The notes under the pieces were generated by a model. It made no database searches, had not been told where the DNA came from, and saw only the letters and a list, made by a program, of their open reading frames with translations. Positions 22,500 to 33,610 of a stretch of 64,000 nt of DNA are shown piece by piece. Within the stretch, counting starts at the first letter, position 1. The number at the start of each line of letters is the position of its first letter. A program made the position numbers and the translations under genes. Source of the stretch: Adenophora triphylla var. japonica (taxonomy: Eukaryota; Streptophyta; Magnoliopsida; Asterales; Campanulaceae); assembly GCA_022495995.1 (NCBI GenBank), contig JAFEMH010000163.1, positions 1 through 64,000 on the forward strand. The letters run 5' to 3'.

Positions 22500-24263
22500 A
22501 TGTCACACTCACCGAGAAATCGTGATGGGAATGGAACCCCGCCACCGGTAACAGATATGACACTGGAAGAAGCCATCCGGGCCTGTGAGGTTCACAAGGA
22601 ACAGAAAGAGGATCAACAGAGTTTCGTGGTACAACTTCTGTATGAACGGGGTATAGCAACTATCCCTCAACCAGACGATACTTTCATTCTAATCGAGGAT
22701 GATGATCCTCCCTGATCAGCTCCTCAAACCTTCAACCAGGTTCCTCCCCCGCCAAACTACGGGATTCCTTCAAACCAAGGAAATAGTCGATCGAGGCTTC
22801 ATATTTCCACCTCTCAAGGCATCCCCATCATATACGGCCAAGCCAGTTCTACCCCCATCACTCAATATAACCAGCGCAACGCTGGGACATCTCAAACAGA
22901 TATCAATATCCTCCAGTATCCTCTCGGGTTCAACCCGTTGCCTATACACGAACCCCAAAACACTGGGGACAAACCCCGATACAATCCAGAAAAGGCCCCC
23001 ATATATCCACATATATCAAGCCTCCCACCTTCAATTACTGCCTCTCATATAGCAGCACCCGGCCCCGAGCCTCAGAATCCACCACTAGACCCAGCTCTGG
23101 CATGGATGGTCGAACAAATGAAAGACCTAAAAGCCAGCATGGGCAGCTCAAAGCAAGAAATGCTCAGATCCACAGATCCGGGAATGGTCACACCTCTCCC
23201 TGCCAAGTTCAGAATGCCAGAAATGGACCGGTTCGACGAGACTGAATGCCCACAGACGTATGTTGACACCTACGTTCTCGGCATGAGAGCAAAAGGAGCA
23301 ACCCTCCAGCAAATGGCCGACCATTTCCAGCACACTCTCAAGAGTTCAGCATTACGGTGGTTCCTCAGGGTCAAGCCCGCAGATCGCCATACCTGGGATC
23401 AGATCAGCAACATCTTCCTGGAGTGGTACCGATCCAACCTAGAGTGGGAGACAAGTCGTGAAGACTTAATCACCACCGAGCAGAAAGCAGACGAAAGCGT
23501 TGGAGAATTCTATAAAAGGTGGAGTTGGAAAATCTCCGAAATCATGGAGCCACTCTCCAAAGACGAACAAATGCGGATCTTCAAGTCCTGCTTGAGGCCG
23601 TCCATCAGAACACTTATCAGCCATCACTTCTTCCCGGATCTCCGAGCCATGGTCAATGCAGGCTCACAGTTCGAGAAGGATCTCAAAGAAAAGCTGGCTA
23701 CAGTGCCGTCTTACAGATACAGATCAACAACTACATTCAATCCTGCACCGGCCCCCGACAAAGAGAAAGATACTTCTGTCAACTTCATCCATCAGGGACA
23801 ACAGTCAAGCAACAGAAACCCAGCCCTGCAAAGCAACGAATCCCCCAAGAAGCAGCCTTCCATACTCTTCGACAAGCTGGATATGCCTCTGAGTAAAATG
23901 CTGAAAGGACTAATCAAAGACGGCCTCTTCAAGCCTGTTGAAAACTACAAACCGAATAATCCTACAGCCAATGCCGACAAAAGCAAGTACTGCACCTTCC
24001 ACCAATACCATGGGCACACAACTGACAACTGCCTGGGGTTATGGTATGAGATCCAGAATCTGATAGAAGAAGGAAAGTTGGAGCGTCCCCGTGGACCTAA
24101 TACTGTCGAAAACCCTTTTCCGAACAACAACAATGTAAACTCCATCGAGTGGGTGCCAAAGAAGATTGCTGCAAAGCCAGTTCCTCCGCCTCTTCCAGCC
24201 AAGTCCTCATCAAACGACCACATTTGGTACGATGTATGTGACTGCACCGAATGCCTTGAATAA
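22500..24263 (+). pseudogene. Ogre gag, copy 1
   Basis: Gag polyprotein of a Tat/Ogre element. I chose the ATG at 22500 (MSHSPRNRDGNG), because both copies share it and the preceding frame is leader. A TGA at 22713-22715 interrupts it (copy 2 has CGA, arginine), and a TAA ends it at 24263 where copy 2 reads tyrosine and continues. The capsid domain lies at about 23220-23690 (FDETECPQTYVDTYVLGMRA, LRWFLRVKPADRHTWDQI, ADESVGEFYKRWS). A Tat-type knuckle YCTFHQYHGHTTDNC is near 23990-24030. Copy 1 is the better preserved of the two Gag genes: apart from the early nonsense codon the frame is intact. Confidence 0.9.
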
Positions 24264-24817
24264 GAGTTCCAAGACATGATCAGGGGCGATTCTCCAAGAA
24301 AGCAGAAGAAACAGTCTTTTAGTAGAAATTGAAAGAAAGATACGAAGCCGGAGACACCAGTGTGGGTACACTCGGAGAGCCATCCGAGAAGTTCGACTAC
24401 TACGTACTCTACTCCAGCAAGTCCTCCCTTCCTTTAAGCAGCACAGCTTCAGAACGAACAGGGATGGGAAAGCCGAAATATCTTGCTGACACCAAAGCTC
24501 AAGCCTCAGGACACCGGAATACCTCAAATCTTGGCAACCTTACTGCCAGCCAGAAGCCTAATAACCCGCATGATCAGCCAAGGTTCAACTTGCCCAACTT
24601 CAGAGCACGGGCCGGTAAAGGAAAGTCAAAGTCAACTTGGCACTCGCACTCAATCAACGTGCTGACCAAGGGTGGCCACCGCCACAAGCAGCCTCGACAC
24701 AATCCCGAGGCACCACCAAAAACTTTGCCTCTCAAGAGGAAGACATGAAATGGATGGCTTGATGACTCTCCCTCTCCAGAAAGAGATCAGATCTACGATT
24801 CCAGACTGTATGGCAGC

Positions 24818-25261
24818 ATGCTCACCTTCTGTGATGAAGACCTACCAAAAGGGACTTCGGGACATAACGAAGCTCTGCACATCACTGTTCGGCTCAACAC
24901 TATCTCCCTCCCCGGAGTCCTGGTAGATAACGGATCAGCAGTCAACGTCCTTCCCCTCAGTATGATACGAGCTTTATGCATCGATGAAGGCCATATGACC
25001 CCATCTGCCAGAACTATCAAAGCATATGACAACATGTCTCATCCCATCCTGGGAACGGTGACTCTGGAGCTCTGGTTCGAAACCCAAATGGTGCCAGTAA
25101 AGTTCCACGTGATGGACATTCCGTCCGAATTTACAGCCCTGCTGGGATGCCCTTGGCTACACCACTTAAAGGCCATAGCCTCCACTCTCCATCAATGTGT
25201 CAAGTTCATAAACCGACAAGGAGATCTCGAGGTCATCAGAGGAGAGATAGTTTCCTCATAG
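24818..25261 (+). pseudogene. Ogre aspartic protease 1, copy 1
   Basis: Retropepsin-like protease that would process the Gag-Pol polyprotein. The active-site loop reads VLVDNGSAVNVLPLS with the aspartate codon at 24926-24928; DNG is a usual variant in Tat elements. The fold continues through TIKAYDNMSHPILGTVTLEL, the flap-like region and ALLGCPWLHHLKAIASTLHQ. The linker back to gag (24264-24817) is in shifted frames, so protease and Gag are no longer joined. The equivalent in copy 2 has a stop in the active-site glycine. Confidence 0.85.
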
Positions 25262-25458
25262 GCAATGAAGCCGAAATACCAATTAATCGTGCCCGCAGCC
25301 ATGCACCGGGGCTACCTCCTGCAAACCGACAAAAGGACAACTAGGGCAAATTTCATCAGAATCCCTCAAAGTCCGGAGGTGCTAACTATGTCAACGCCCT
25401 CGAGCAGGAAGATCCTGAAGCAGTCAGATTCATCAAGTTCAATTGCCGTTTTCGAGAC

Positions 25459-26694
25459 TTGGATCCAGAATGGAAAGAAACCTTGAACACCGCAATGGTA
25501 CAGGGACACAAACCCCCTATCTCCGGTCGAAGGTTTGTCAGCATCCTTCGAGCAAACTCTCTGGCCACACCAGATGAGGAAATCTTCACAATAAAGGTCA
25601 ACAGGCACCGACACACTCGAGAAGAATGCATGGCAGTCGTCTGGGATATTTTACACACAAAATTTCCCATCGAGCCCCTCTGCTCAAGTAGAGGACATGA
25701 ATTTTTTCTAGCAGCGCCAGCTGTACAACGGGGCGCGAGACGTCCTTTGATCTGGGTTGAACCGTCAGACGGCAACGAATCAGGACTCTCCGGAGTAGAA
25801 GACGCGGCAGATCCGCAGGAAGATCCTTACATGCACATGCTCAGATTCGGGGATGACACCAGTTTCGACGAGGTCACCTACGATGAAGGCTCAAATACCA
25901 TGGAAATCGTCAAACTTAATGTCCAGTACAGAAAGTTATCCGTCGAGTGGAGGCAAATGGTTGACATGACAAAGAATCCTTCTGACCATGTAACCGACGA
26001 CGACTTCATCACCATCATCTTCTCCAGATATCCAGACGAGATCAAGGATCCAGTCCTTATTGTCAGATTCTGCAATGCGAAAGTTACCCTCAATGATTGC
26101 CTAATCATGGTAAACGAGGTCCTTGCCAAGAGAGCTCAAGGCTCATCATCATTTCCAGTTATCAGCCCCAGTGGCAACCGGCCCGTGCCGTCAATCAAAC
26201 TCACAGCCAAGAGTGCCGCTAGGGCCGAAGGCATCGACAAAGGAAACAGAGCTCCTCACCTTATTACAAGTCAGATCAACCTCGGGAATGCCTCCAACAG
26301 CCACCCTGAGAACATCTATGAATGTACTCCCAGCGAGATAGATCAAGCTTCCGAAGAAAGGAACGATCACCTCAGCATCAGCATGCTCAAGTTCAACCCT
26401 ATTCCCAGTCAACACGGCCACAGATTCAGATATCTCGCCAGCAAGCTGCTAGCTCTGATAGACTTGGCTCTCGAACGAGATCACGAGACCATCAACATCG
26501 CAGAATTCAACACCCCCGTCAGTTTGATAAAACAGATATGGGAAAACTTCTTGGTGACCGAGATCAAAGAAGGCCGCATGGAATGTCCAAGCACGACTTC
26601 CTTCGTCAATATAATCCAAGTGTTTCCGCCATTCGAAGATTTGGAAAAGGGGAACGTAGGCAGCCATCATTGGTTCAGTCTCAAAAACAAATAA
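25459..26694 (+). pseudogene. Unknown Ogre-internal protein, copy 1
   Basis: A 411-codon open frame between protease 1 and the position of the missing pol. I do not recognise a family. Visible parts are an N-terminal stretch that is open in frame for some distance upstream (ANYVNALEQEDPEAVRF before 25459), WDILHTKFPIEPLCSSRGHEF, an acidic middle (SGVEDAADPQEDPYMHML), and IIFSRYPDEIKDPVLIVRF. The last 20 or so residues come from beyond the pol deletion (after about 26645), so the true C-terminus is lost. The frame contains no stop in copy 1, but the copy 2 equivalent (40640-41888) is broken. Conservation in both copies suggests a real domain of the polyprotein. Confidence 0.6.
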
Positions 26695-26899
26695 AATTTC
26701 AAATATAACACCAATCGCTTATGTTTCAAAAAACTCTTAAATTTAACCTATAGATTCATTACGGTTAAAACAATCTTTGATGAGTTAAAGCACGGTCTAC
26801 TCTTGACTCGCTACATGCAAGCAAAACAACAATAAAACATTAATCAATTTAATGTGTCTGGAATGACAGTGGGTGGATATTTCGAACAACAAGGTCAAC
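26695..26899. other. Spacer between sense and antisense genes, copy 1
   Basis: Sequence matching 46680-46890 of copy 2. It starts just after the conserved AAAAGGGGAACGTAGGCAGC motif that follows integrase in copy 2, and ends at the antisense stop. No gene is visible. Confidence 0.5.
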
Positions 26900-28314
26900 C
26901 TAGTCACTCGTACTCGGCCTTTCGTCTTTCCTCCCCTTCCCTTTCCCACGGCGGTTATTTTTTACCTTTATAGGGAATATTCCCGTAGTCTTTCTACCTG
27001 GCTCTGGGACCCTTCCCGATGCCTCTGTCAAACCCGTGGCCGCCAACGCAGCCCTTTCCCTATCTCTATCACGAGATGCCTCTCTTTGAGTTGTCATATC
27101 CATGCTCTGATCGGCCATCCGACTAGCATTGGCCTCATAGTCAGCCATATCATCCCCGATACAATCCTGAGGGTTAGCCATGGGTTCGGCACTCCTCAAA
27201 GTCGAGCTGTCACGGCGGTCAAGGCCCAATAGCTCACTTCGCCTCCACAGAAGAGCCATTTGTGTCTCCCCTATACACTCCTCATACCAGTTCAAATATC
27301 GAGTGGACAAAATAGTGCCCCCTCTCCGGTGAAAGAGAACCCTGGCAGGAAAAGACGCATATTGCCACAACCGCATGAAAAGCAATGATGTCGAAGGATC
27401 ATCCATAAAGAGCGATCCCACCTCAAAGGTAGCGGCATCACTCAAGCCCGTCAACGGAACCTGCTCCAGCCCGAACTGCCGCAGCACCAATGATGGAATG
27501 TAGAAAGAAGACTGTGACAGCCCCGGAACTCTAACAATGAAGAGACCCTCTTGAATGGTCCGGCAAGTCTGCAACTTCCAGTGAGGAACCCACCATCGCA
27601 GACGATGCGTGCGAAGTTTGGACATCCAAAGCTCCAAGTCAGCCTGACTGCAATCGCTCCCTCAACTACAAAGTAAGCATAGCGGGACTTCCTCCCCACA
27701 TGTATCGGCTACCGGTCGCCATCCGACCTATGCCAAGAAATGTCTCGCCAAAAATCAAGGGTATGATATCTCCTCCGCTCCGGCATTGCATCACCAGGTC
27801 CAGAACACTGTGGTGGCACACCCCCAATGACGTGAATGTGAACAAAGTAGCAACCGCGCACAGAGCAAAGGCGTCCCACGCCGCAACGCTCCCATCGACA
27901 CCAGCAAATCTATCGGCCAGCCCCGAAATGTCAACATGATCAGTATTTAGTATCAGCATTCCGCATGCTTCTTCAGCCGAAACGTCAAGCAGGGACATCA
28001 ACTTCTCAACAGTGGTCAGGCCGCCCGTCAAAGGAAGAACAATCTGCTCCACCTCAGGTCCTCCAAGGATAGCCCAAAAATTCTCAAGCGTGGGCGTGAT
28101 CTCATTATAAGAGAAGTTGTACACGTGCCTCCTTTCGTCCCAAAAACGAGCCGCAGCTCTCAGAAGGTCCCAATTCGGCACAAGCTCCTTCAAAGCCCAA
28201 ACTGCCTTCATCGAAGAACTCCTTGTTTTGCCTCGTGTGGTGCCGTACCCACGTCTTGAACCTTTCCAAAAATCGTTCTTGCATCTGAGACGACAACCTT
28301 GGAAACGTGGCCAT
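26900..28314 (-). pseudogene. Antisense DUF7745-like gene, copy 1
   Basis: Antisense to the retroelement. Start MATFPRLSSQMQERF at 28314 is shared with copy 2. After a frameshift near 28215 the frame reads VWALKELVPNWDLLRAAARF, VYNFSYNEITPTLENFWAIL and DVSAEEACGMLI, which resembles the plant DUF7745 domain (related in style to plant mobile domains; function unknown). A deletion near 27655, with TGC at both borders, removes about 80 bp present in copy 2. The rest is open (26900-27637), with WWVPHWKLQTCR and FYIPSLVLRQFG and a basic, low-complexity end KNNRRGKGKGRKDERPSTSD. Such extra antisense genes are known from Tat-lineage elements. Confidence 0.72.
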
Positions 28315-28884
28315 GGAAAACAAAGGAAACTTCAAAGAATTTGAGAGAGAAACAGAATTCAGCTTCAGAAACAAGCGTGAGATTTCCAAATCTGCAGAAA
28401 CTGGATTGCAATTTAAACAAAGTGAAATTGAGAAATAGGCCGGCCGGGCTGTTTTTCAAGTTGACCAAGTTAAACCTGTAGCCTTGCTGCACCAATGTCC
28501 CTCGACATTTCCTAAGGCATCCCTGTTCAAGCCTTGACCAAAACATATTAACCCGTGATTAATTCACTCATTGCCAACACCACATCCGCCCCGGGCTCGT
28601 GCAACAGTGCAATTAATAAATAACAGTGCATATAGTTATAAATTTTGCCAGCTCAAATTTTATTATTTAACGCATCTCATGTTATTATTTATTTTTGATC
28701 AACCTACTTGCTTATCTGCCAAGAATAAGTAAAAAGTAATCATAATAAATACTCAAAATGTACAAAAGTTCACAAGGGCCTTTCAAGTACAAAATGATAT
28801 TTTGTTACAGACAGTGCACACAATTGTCTAAAAAAAGAAAAAAAATCAACGAGACTACTCCGAGTCCTGCTCGTCATCCGATCA
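28315..28884. other. Intergenic region between the two antisense genes, copy 1
   Basis: Contains the upstream region of the DUF7745-like gene, with a GGCCGGCC palindrome at 28438-28445 about 125 bases before its start codon, then AT-rich sequence conserved in copy 2 (48600-48900). It also serves as the 3' region of the antisense PMD gene. Confidence 0.5.
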
Positions 28885-30867
28885 CTAAAAATACTGCCCC
28901 GAAGTAGCCGGATCCGTGGTAGACAAATTATCCGCGAACTCATCAAAGTCGGAGTACGAGAAGTGACGGCTCCGCGCCTGTGCTCCCGAAGACTCCCCAG
29001 GCTCGTATCCCGAACACGAGGAGTGGCGAGCTCCAAATCCAGCAGTCTCACTAGAGAACTGGCTAAAGCCCCGCCCGACATCTACACCACCAGCCGTGGA
29101 AGCAGATGAGTCTCTCGCAGCAGACGGTCGGAAAGGCATCGGCTCCTGAACAGCCGTACTCCTCCGAGAACTGCACCGCAGGAAGTTCACAAGCCTCCTA
29201 GCAAACCCAGTCATCCCATCCAGACGTCTTACGGCCTGATCGTAAGTACGGCCAGAAACCTGCAAACCAGGAAAGCCGTCAAAAGACAAACGGACAGTAC
29301 ATATGTAACATTTGCAGAATGCTACTACAAGTACAGACTAGCAACAAAAGACTCACCGAAGCACTGGGTTCAACTCTGTATTGAGGCCTCGCCTGCTTCG
29401 GGATGGGAATCGTCAACCGCCTACGAGAACCACCAATGCCCTCGAATGCCAAGCGAGTGCGGGGGAGCGGATAATCTCTGGTAAGCGCAGGGTCCTCACC
29501 CTCTCTATCCATCACCTGTGGGCTCCTAAGCCTCGTCCTTCGAAAGATGTCATAGTCAGCATCCACTATGATGTTCTCGATGTGAGGCACTCCCTGCCTG
29601 TACCACTGCAACTCCTCCCCTACTATGGACATAGGAAACTGCATGTGAAGAGGCAGATCCCTCGAAACTAAGGGACTAGATCCCGGAGCGTACTGGCAAG
29701 ACACCCTCTCGCCCAGATACATAACGTCATAATGATGCCCCACTTGCAGCTTCCGCTGATGTGTCACCTCCCTAGAAGCCTGCACCACGAATGATCAAAC
29801 CGGCTCCACCAAGTCAAGTTGATCCTCGGCAAGAAGTCTCGGTCCAAGGCCAAAGACACCTCCTCGTAAGTCACACGGGTACTTTCCCTGGACTTCACCG
29901 GCTTCCTAGCCGCCTTCTGCCAAGTCAGTATGGCATAAAACAAAAGGGTATATGCCTCCCTGGTGGTCCACCGATGCGGGTGAAATACCTCAAAGCACCA
30001 CACCTGTCAAATGCCAGGGAAGTTATATCAGCTACAAAGCAGATACATACAAGTACAAGCGAGACAAGGAAGAGAAAAAGAAGGAGAATCACATCTAGTG
30101 CAAACTGAAAGCAACAGAACGAGTTGTCCTCCCCCCGAAAACACCTGTCCAAGGCGAAGAAGAGCTCGACCAGACCAGCTTCTTCCCAGGCAAAACCCCT
30201 CACGACCTCCAGATTAGTCAGGGAGCCAAGCAAAGCAAACTGGCACGTCGTGTCAACATTGGGGAAAAGGATTGCTGACAGAGCAAACCTCAAAAACCCC
30301 TAGCCAAACACTTTGCTGTCATCCTCTCGGAGCCAGCTAGATACTCATCTATCCCCCTCCTCAAGTGTGCCTCTATAGGCCCGTACCAAATACCAAGGCC
30401 CCTAGCATCCGTGATGTCAAAACCAAGCAGTCTCGACAGCTGCTCCATGGCAAAACCATCAAACCACTCTATAGGATTACCTCGGAATGACAACCCGGTA
30501 ATCGCGGCAAAGTCCGTAGGAGTCACTGATGCCTCCCCTCGTATCCCACCAATACTTGCTCAAGGCTATATGGAGCACCTTCACCCTCTGCCTCGACGCC
30601 ACCACGGCCACCGCACTGATAAAGCCTCCCAGGCCAGAGTCTATCACGAGCTGCCGTGGACTCCTCTCCCCGTCACGAGCCACATCCAGGAACATTTCCC
30701 ATAGCTCACGGACTGCCTCAACATCTCCCCTACTCTTGGCAGTGGACACGTCAACCGTCCCTCGCCCCTGCAGGAAAACACAGCAAAGGTATATTACTAC
30801 AAGATAACGTACACAAAATGCACATGCACATGTCATAATTACAAAAACATATCAACACAAAGATATA

Positions 30868-31260
30868 GTTCATTTCCCTAAAATATTTTCGTCCTAGTCG
30901 GAGTATTAACGGTTAAAGTTTCAAAATCCCATTCATTAACGGTTCATTTCCCTAAAATATTTCCGTCCCAGTCGGAGTATTAACGGTTCAAGTTTCAAAA
31001 TCCCGTTCATTAACGGTTCACTTCCCTAAAATATTTTCATCCCAGTCGGAGTATTAACGGTTCAAGTTTCAAAATTCCGTTCATTAACGGTTCATTTCCC
31101 TAAAATATTTCCGTCTCAGTGGAGAATTAACGATTCAAGTTTCAAAATCCCGTTCATTAACGGTTCATTTCCCTAAAATATTTCCGTCCTAGTCGGAGTA
31201 TTAACGGTTCATTTCCCTAAAATATTTCCGTCCCAGTCGGAGTATTAACGGTTCAAAATC
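30868..31260. repeat. 74-bp minisatellite in the antisense intron, copy 1
   Basis: About five tandem units built from CCCTAAAATATTTCCGTCCC, AGTCGGAGTATTAACGGTTC and TTCATTAACGGTTCATTT-type words. It lies in intron 1 of the antisense PMD gene. Copy 2 keeps fewer units, at 50697-50890. Confidence 0.88.
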
Positions 31261-31267
31261 TCAAAAA

Positions 31268-31690
31268 CGTACAAGTCATTTTGAAAAATCCGTCAAACCC
31301 AGAACTTTCAAAATATTTTGAAAAACCCGTCAAACCCGAAACTTTCAAAACATTTCGAAAAACCCGTCTAAAACGAAACTTTCAAACATTTCAAAAATTA
31401 CTCCGTCCCGAATTAAACTCACTTTAATTTTGGAAAATGCCCCTAGACATGGAATTTTTCTACCAAAATTTCAACGTTGTCTACCCATAACGCCAATTGC
31501 CCTAAGCTAAAGTCAATTTCAACAAAAGGGCATCGCAAGGTCAAAAGCCCCAAAATATTTCGAAAAATCCGTCAAACCCGGAACTTTCAAAACATTTCGA
31601 AAAACCCGCCAAACCCGGAACTTTCAAAACATTTCGAAAAACCCGTCTAAAACGGAGCTTTCAAACATTTCAAATATTACTCCGTCTTTA
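31268..31690. repeat. 36-37 bp minisatellite and duplicated segment, copy 1
   Basis: Units of the type AAAAACCCGTCAAACCCG plus AACTTTCAAAACATTTC repeat at 31290-31390 and again at 31555-31680. The intervening stretch (31400-31550, with GGCATCGCAAGGTCAAAAGC) is itself duplicated after 31690, so a larger duplication of about 290 bp is superimposed. Confidence 0.8.
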
Positions 31691-32067
31691 ATTTTGGAAA
31701 ATGCCCTTAGACATGGAATTTTTCTACCAAAATTTCAACATTGTCTACCCATAATGTCAATTGCACTAAGCTAAAGTCAATTTCGACAAAAGGGCATCGC
31801 AAGGTCAAAAGCCCCAAATCGGACACCAAGAACCCTAACACAATTCAAGTAAAAATTCCAAAATTTCAAGAATGCAAATTCTAAAATTCAATGAAATTTA
31901 GAGGATGCTTACCTTCCTCGCTATCCCCTCCTTGGATTTATGGATATCCCAAGCTTTGTAAAACTCGATCGGATGGGAAGAATGGTCGTTCACACCGTCC
32001 TCTTGAGCCTCTTCCTCTCATTATCGGTCCTTCTATGTCGACCCGTCTGCCCTAATCCTGCTTCCAT

Positions 32068-32290
32068 AGCAATAATCTCTCGAAGATTTCAACAAAGATC
32101 GAAGAAAAGTGACAAATTTTTCTCTCTTCCTCTCGACAAATCTCTCAAATTTTCTCTCTTTCTCTCTAATGGACGACGACTGCTTTAAGTTGTCCAAATT
32201 GAGACATAGGCGAGCCTCTTTTACGTGATGGGCCACTTTGGCCCAAATGCCAATTCAGCCCCTCATCTTTCCAAATTTGACACTTTTCCT
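32068..32290 (-). promoter_or_regulatory. Upstream region of the antisense PMD gene, copy 1
   Basis: On the minus strand it precedes the PMD start codon with a GA-rich leader (GAAAGAGAGAA words). A damaged form of the GAGGCC-GTCC-GGCCTC inverted repeat seen in copy 2 lies near 32208. A promoter is inferred from position only. Confidence 0.4.
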
Positions 32291-32790
32291 CAAAAGTTAA
32301 AATTTCCCTAGTTAGAATTTCTAATGCCCCTCTCCAGAGGTTAAATTCCAGTTAGACATTTCTAACGCCCCCTTTCCAGAGGTTAAATTCCAGTTAGACA
32401 TTTCTAACGCCCCCTCTCAAGAGGTTAAATTCTAGTTAGACATTTCTAATGCCCCTCTCCAGAGGTTAAATTCCAGTTAGACATTTCTATCGCCCTTCTC
32501 CAGAGGTTAAATTCCAGTTAGACATTTCTAACGCCCCTCTCCAGAGGTTAAATCCCGACAGTCATCGTAAGCCCGACCATCTCATCGGCAATCAATGTAA
32601 GCCCGCACAACAATCCCTTTTCAGCCACTATAGTAAGCCCGATTATCTTTTCCCCCCAGCAGGTGAACAATCACTTCCCCGGCCGTCATCGTAAGACCGA
32701 CCATCTCAACGGCAATCAATGTAAGGCCGCGCAACAATCCCTCTTCGGCCACCGTCGTAAGTCCGAACATTTCTCCCCAGTAGGATCCTA
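32291..32790. repeat. Tandem repeats of the Ogre 3' region, copy 1 (first block)
   Basis: About six units of 41-45 bp with AGAGGTTAAATTCCAGTTAG and ACATTTCTAACGCCCC (32300-32550), then two imperfect long units around GTAAGCCCGACCATCTCA and GGCAATCAATGTAAGCCCG (32555-32780). Homologous repeats lie in copy 2 and, for the GTAAGCCCG words, in the remnant at 55690-55940. Confidence 0.85.
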
Positions 32791-32999
32791 AGACACTCCT
32801 TCTAAAGGAACGTCAATCAATCTCCTTAGTTCCTAACCGACTTTGTTAGAACTCAGGACGCTTTTCCCCAGCAATGTGTCATTCTCTCCCGAGATCACAT
32901 TCCGTTCCTAACCCCGATGTTGGAACGTCAATTCTTCCGTGTTGTTAAAAAGGCCAGTTTAACACAACTATTCCCATCATTCCCACCATATCCCCAAAG

Positions 33000-33475
33000 G
33001 CACGAGCACCTTCACCTCAGGTTAGAACGCCTCTAAACAGTTTCCCTCAGGTTCAGACGCCTCCGAACAGTCTCACTCAGGTTAGAACGCCTCCAAACAG
33101 TTTCCCATAGGTTCAGACGCCTCCGAACAGTCTCCCTCAGGTTAGAACGCCTCCAAACAGTTTCCCATAGGTTCAGACGCCTCCGAATAGTCTCACTCAG
33201 GTTAGAACGCCTCCAAACAGTTTCCCTCAGGATCAGACGCCTCCGAACAGTCTCACTTAGGATAAAAATGCCTCCAAATAGTTTCCCATAGGTTCAGATG
33301 CCTCCGAACAGTCTCACTCAGGTTAGAATGCCTCCAAACAGTTTCCCTTAGGATCAGACGCCTCCGAACAGTCTCACTTAGGATAAAAATGCCTCCAAAC
33401 AGTTTCCCTCAGGTTCAGACGCCTCCGAATAGTCACACTCAGGTCTAGATGCCTTCAAATCAGTCTCAACTAGGA
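33000..33475. repeat. Tandem repeats of the Ogre 3' region, copy 1 (second block)
   Basis: About 15 units of roughly 30 bp, mostly alternating CAGGTTAGAACGCCTCCAAA and AGGTTCAGACGCCTCCGAAC, giving a higher-order period of about 60 bp. They lie just upstream of the conserved GGGATACGTAG motif and the 3' LTR. Confidence 0.88.
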
Positions 33476-33534
33476 CGAACTCCTCCTAATCATTTCCCCA
33501 CAGGTCAAGGCCCCTACGAAATGCCCTCGCACCC

Positions 33535-33610
33535 ATGAACTATGATCGTCTTGATTCCCGCTCGGGATACGTAGAAATCCTTTCGCTAAGGGTCCAGCCA
33601 TTTGGCCGCT
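33535..33610 (+). other. Conserved Tat 3' motif with GGGATACGTAG
   Basis: TTGATTCCCGCTCGGGATAC followed by GTAGAAATCC, a motif repeated at 53140 and three times at 56690-56950. In the best copies the outer parts form a hairpin (GATTCCTAC and GTAGGAATC). I recognise this motif from the 3' regions of Tat-lineage elements generally; function not known to me. Confidence 0.6.

Larger units (their letters stand above)
28885..32067 (-). pseudogene. Antisense plant mobile-domain (PMD) gene, four exons, copy 1
   Basis: Exon model on the minus strand: exon 1 32067-31913 (MEAGLGQTGRHRR, donor GTAAGC); exon 2 30767-30093 (acceptor TTTTCCTGCAG, begins GRGTVDVS); exon 3 30003-29357 (VWCFEVFHPHRW, donor GTGAGT); exon 4 29259-28885 (VSGRTYDQAVRRLDG, ends SGQYF stop). 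Joins 1-2, 2-3 and 3-4 are phase 0. Exon 2 holds the PMD-like part (ITGLSFRGNPIEW, GSERMTAKCLARGF). Damage in copy 1: a 4-nt loss in exon 1, a net 23-nt loss in exon 2 that removes the TFHFRWGE-type segment, a mutated exon 2 donor (GTGATT), and a frameshift near 29775. PMD proteins occur both as host genes and inside retroelements; the role here is unknown. Confidence 0.75.

Noticed and set aside
23072..24527. Minus-strand frames opposite gag
   Set aside because: Shadows of the sense gag reading frame; no domain and not conserved at equivalent positions in copy 2 beyond what sense conservation explains.
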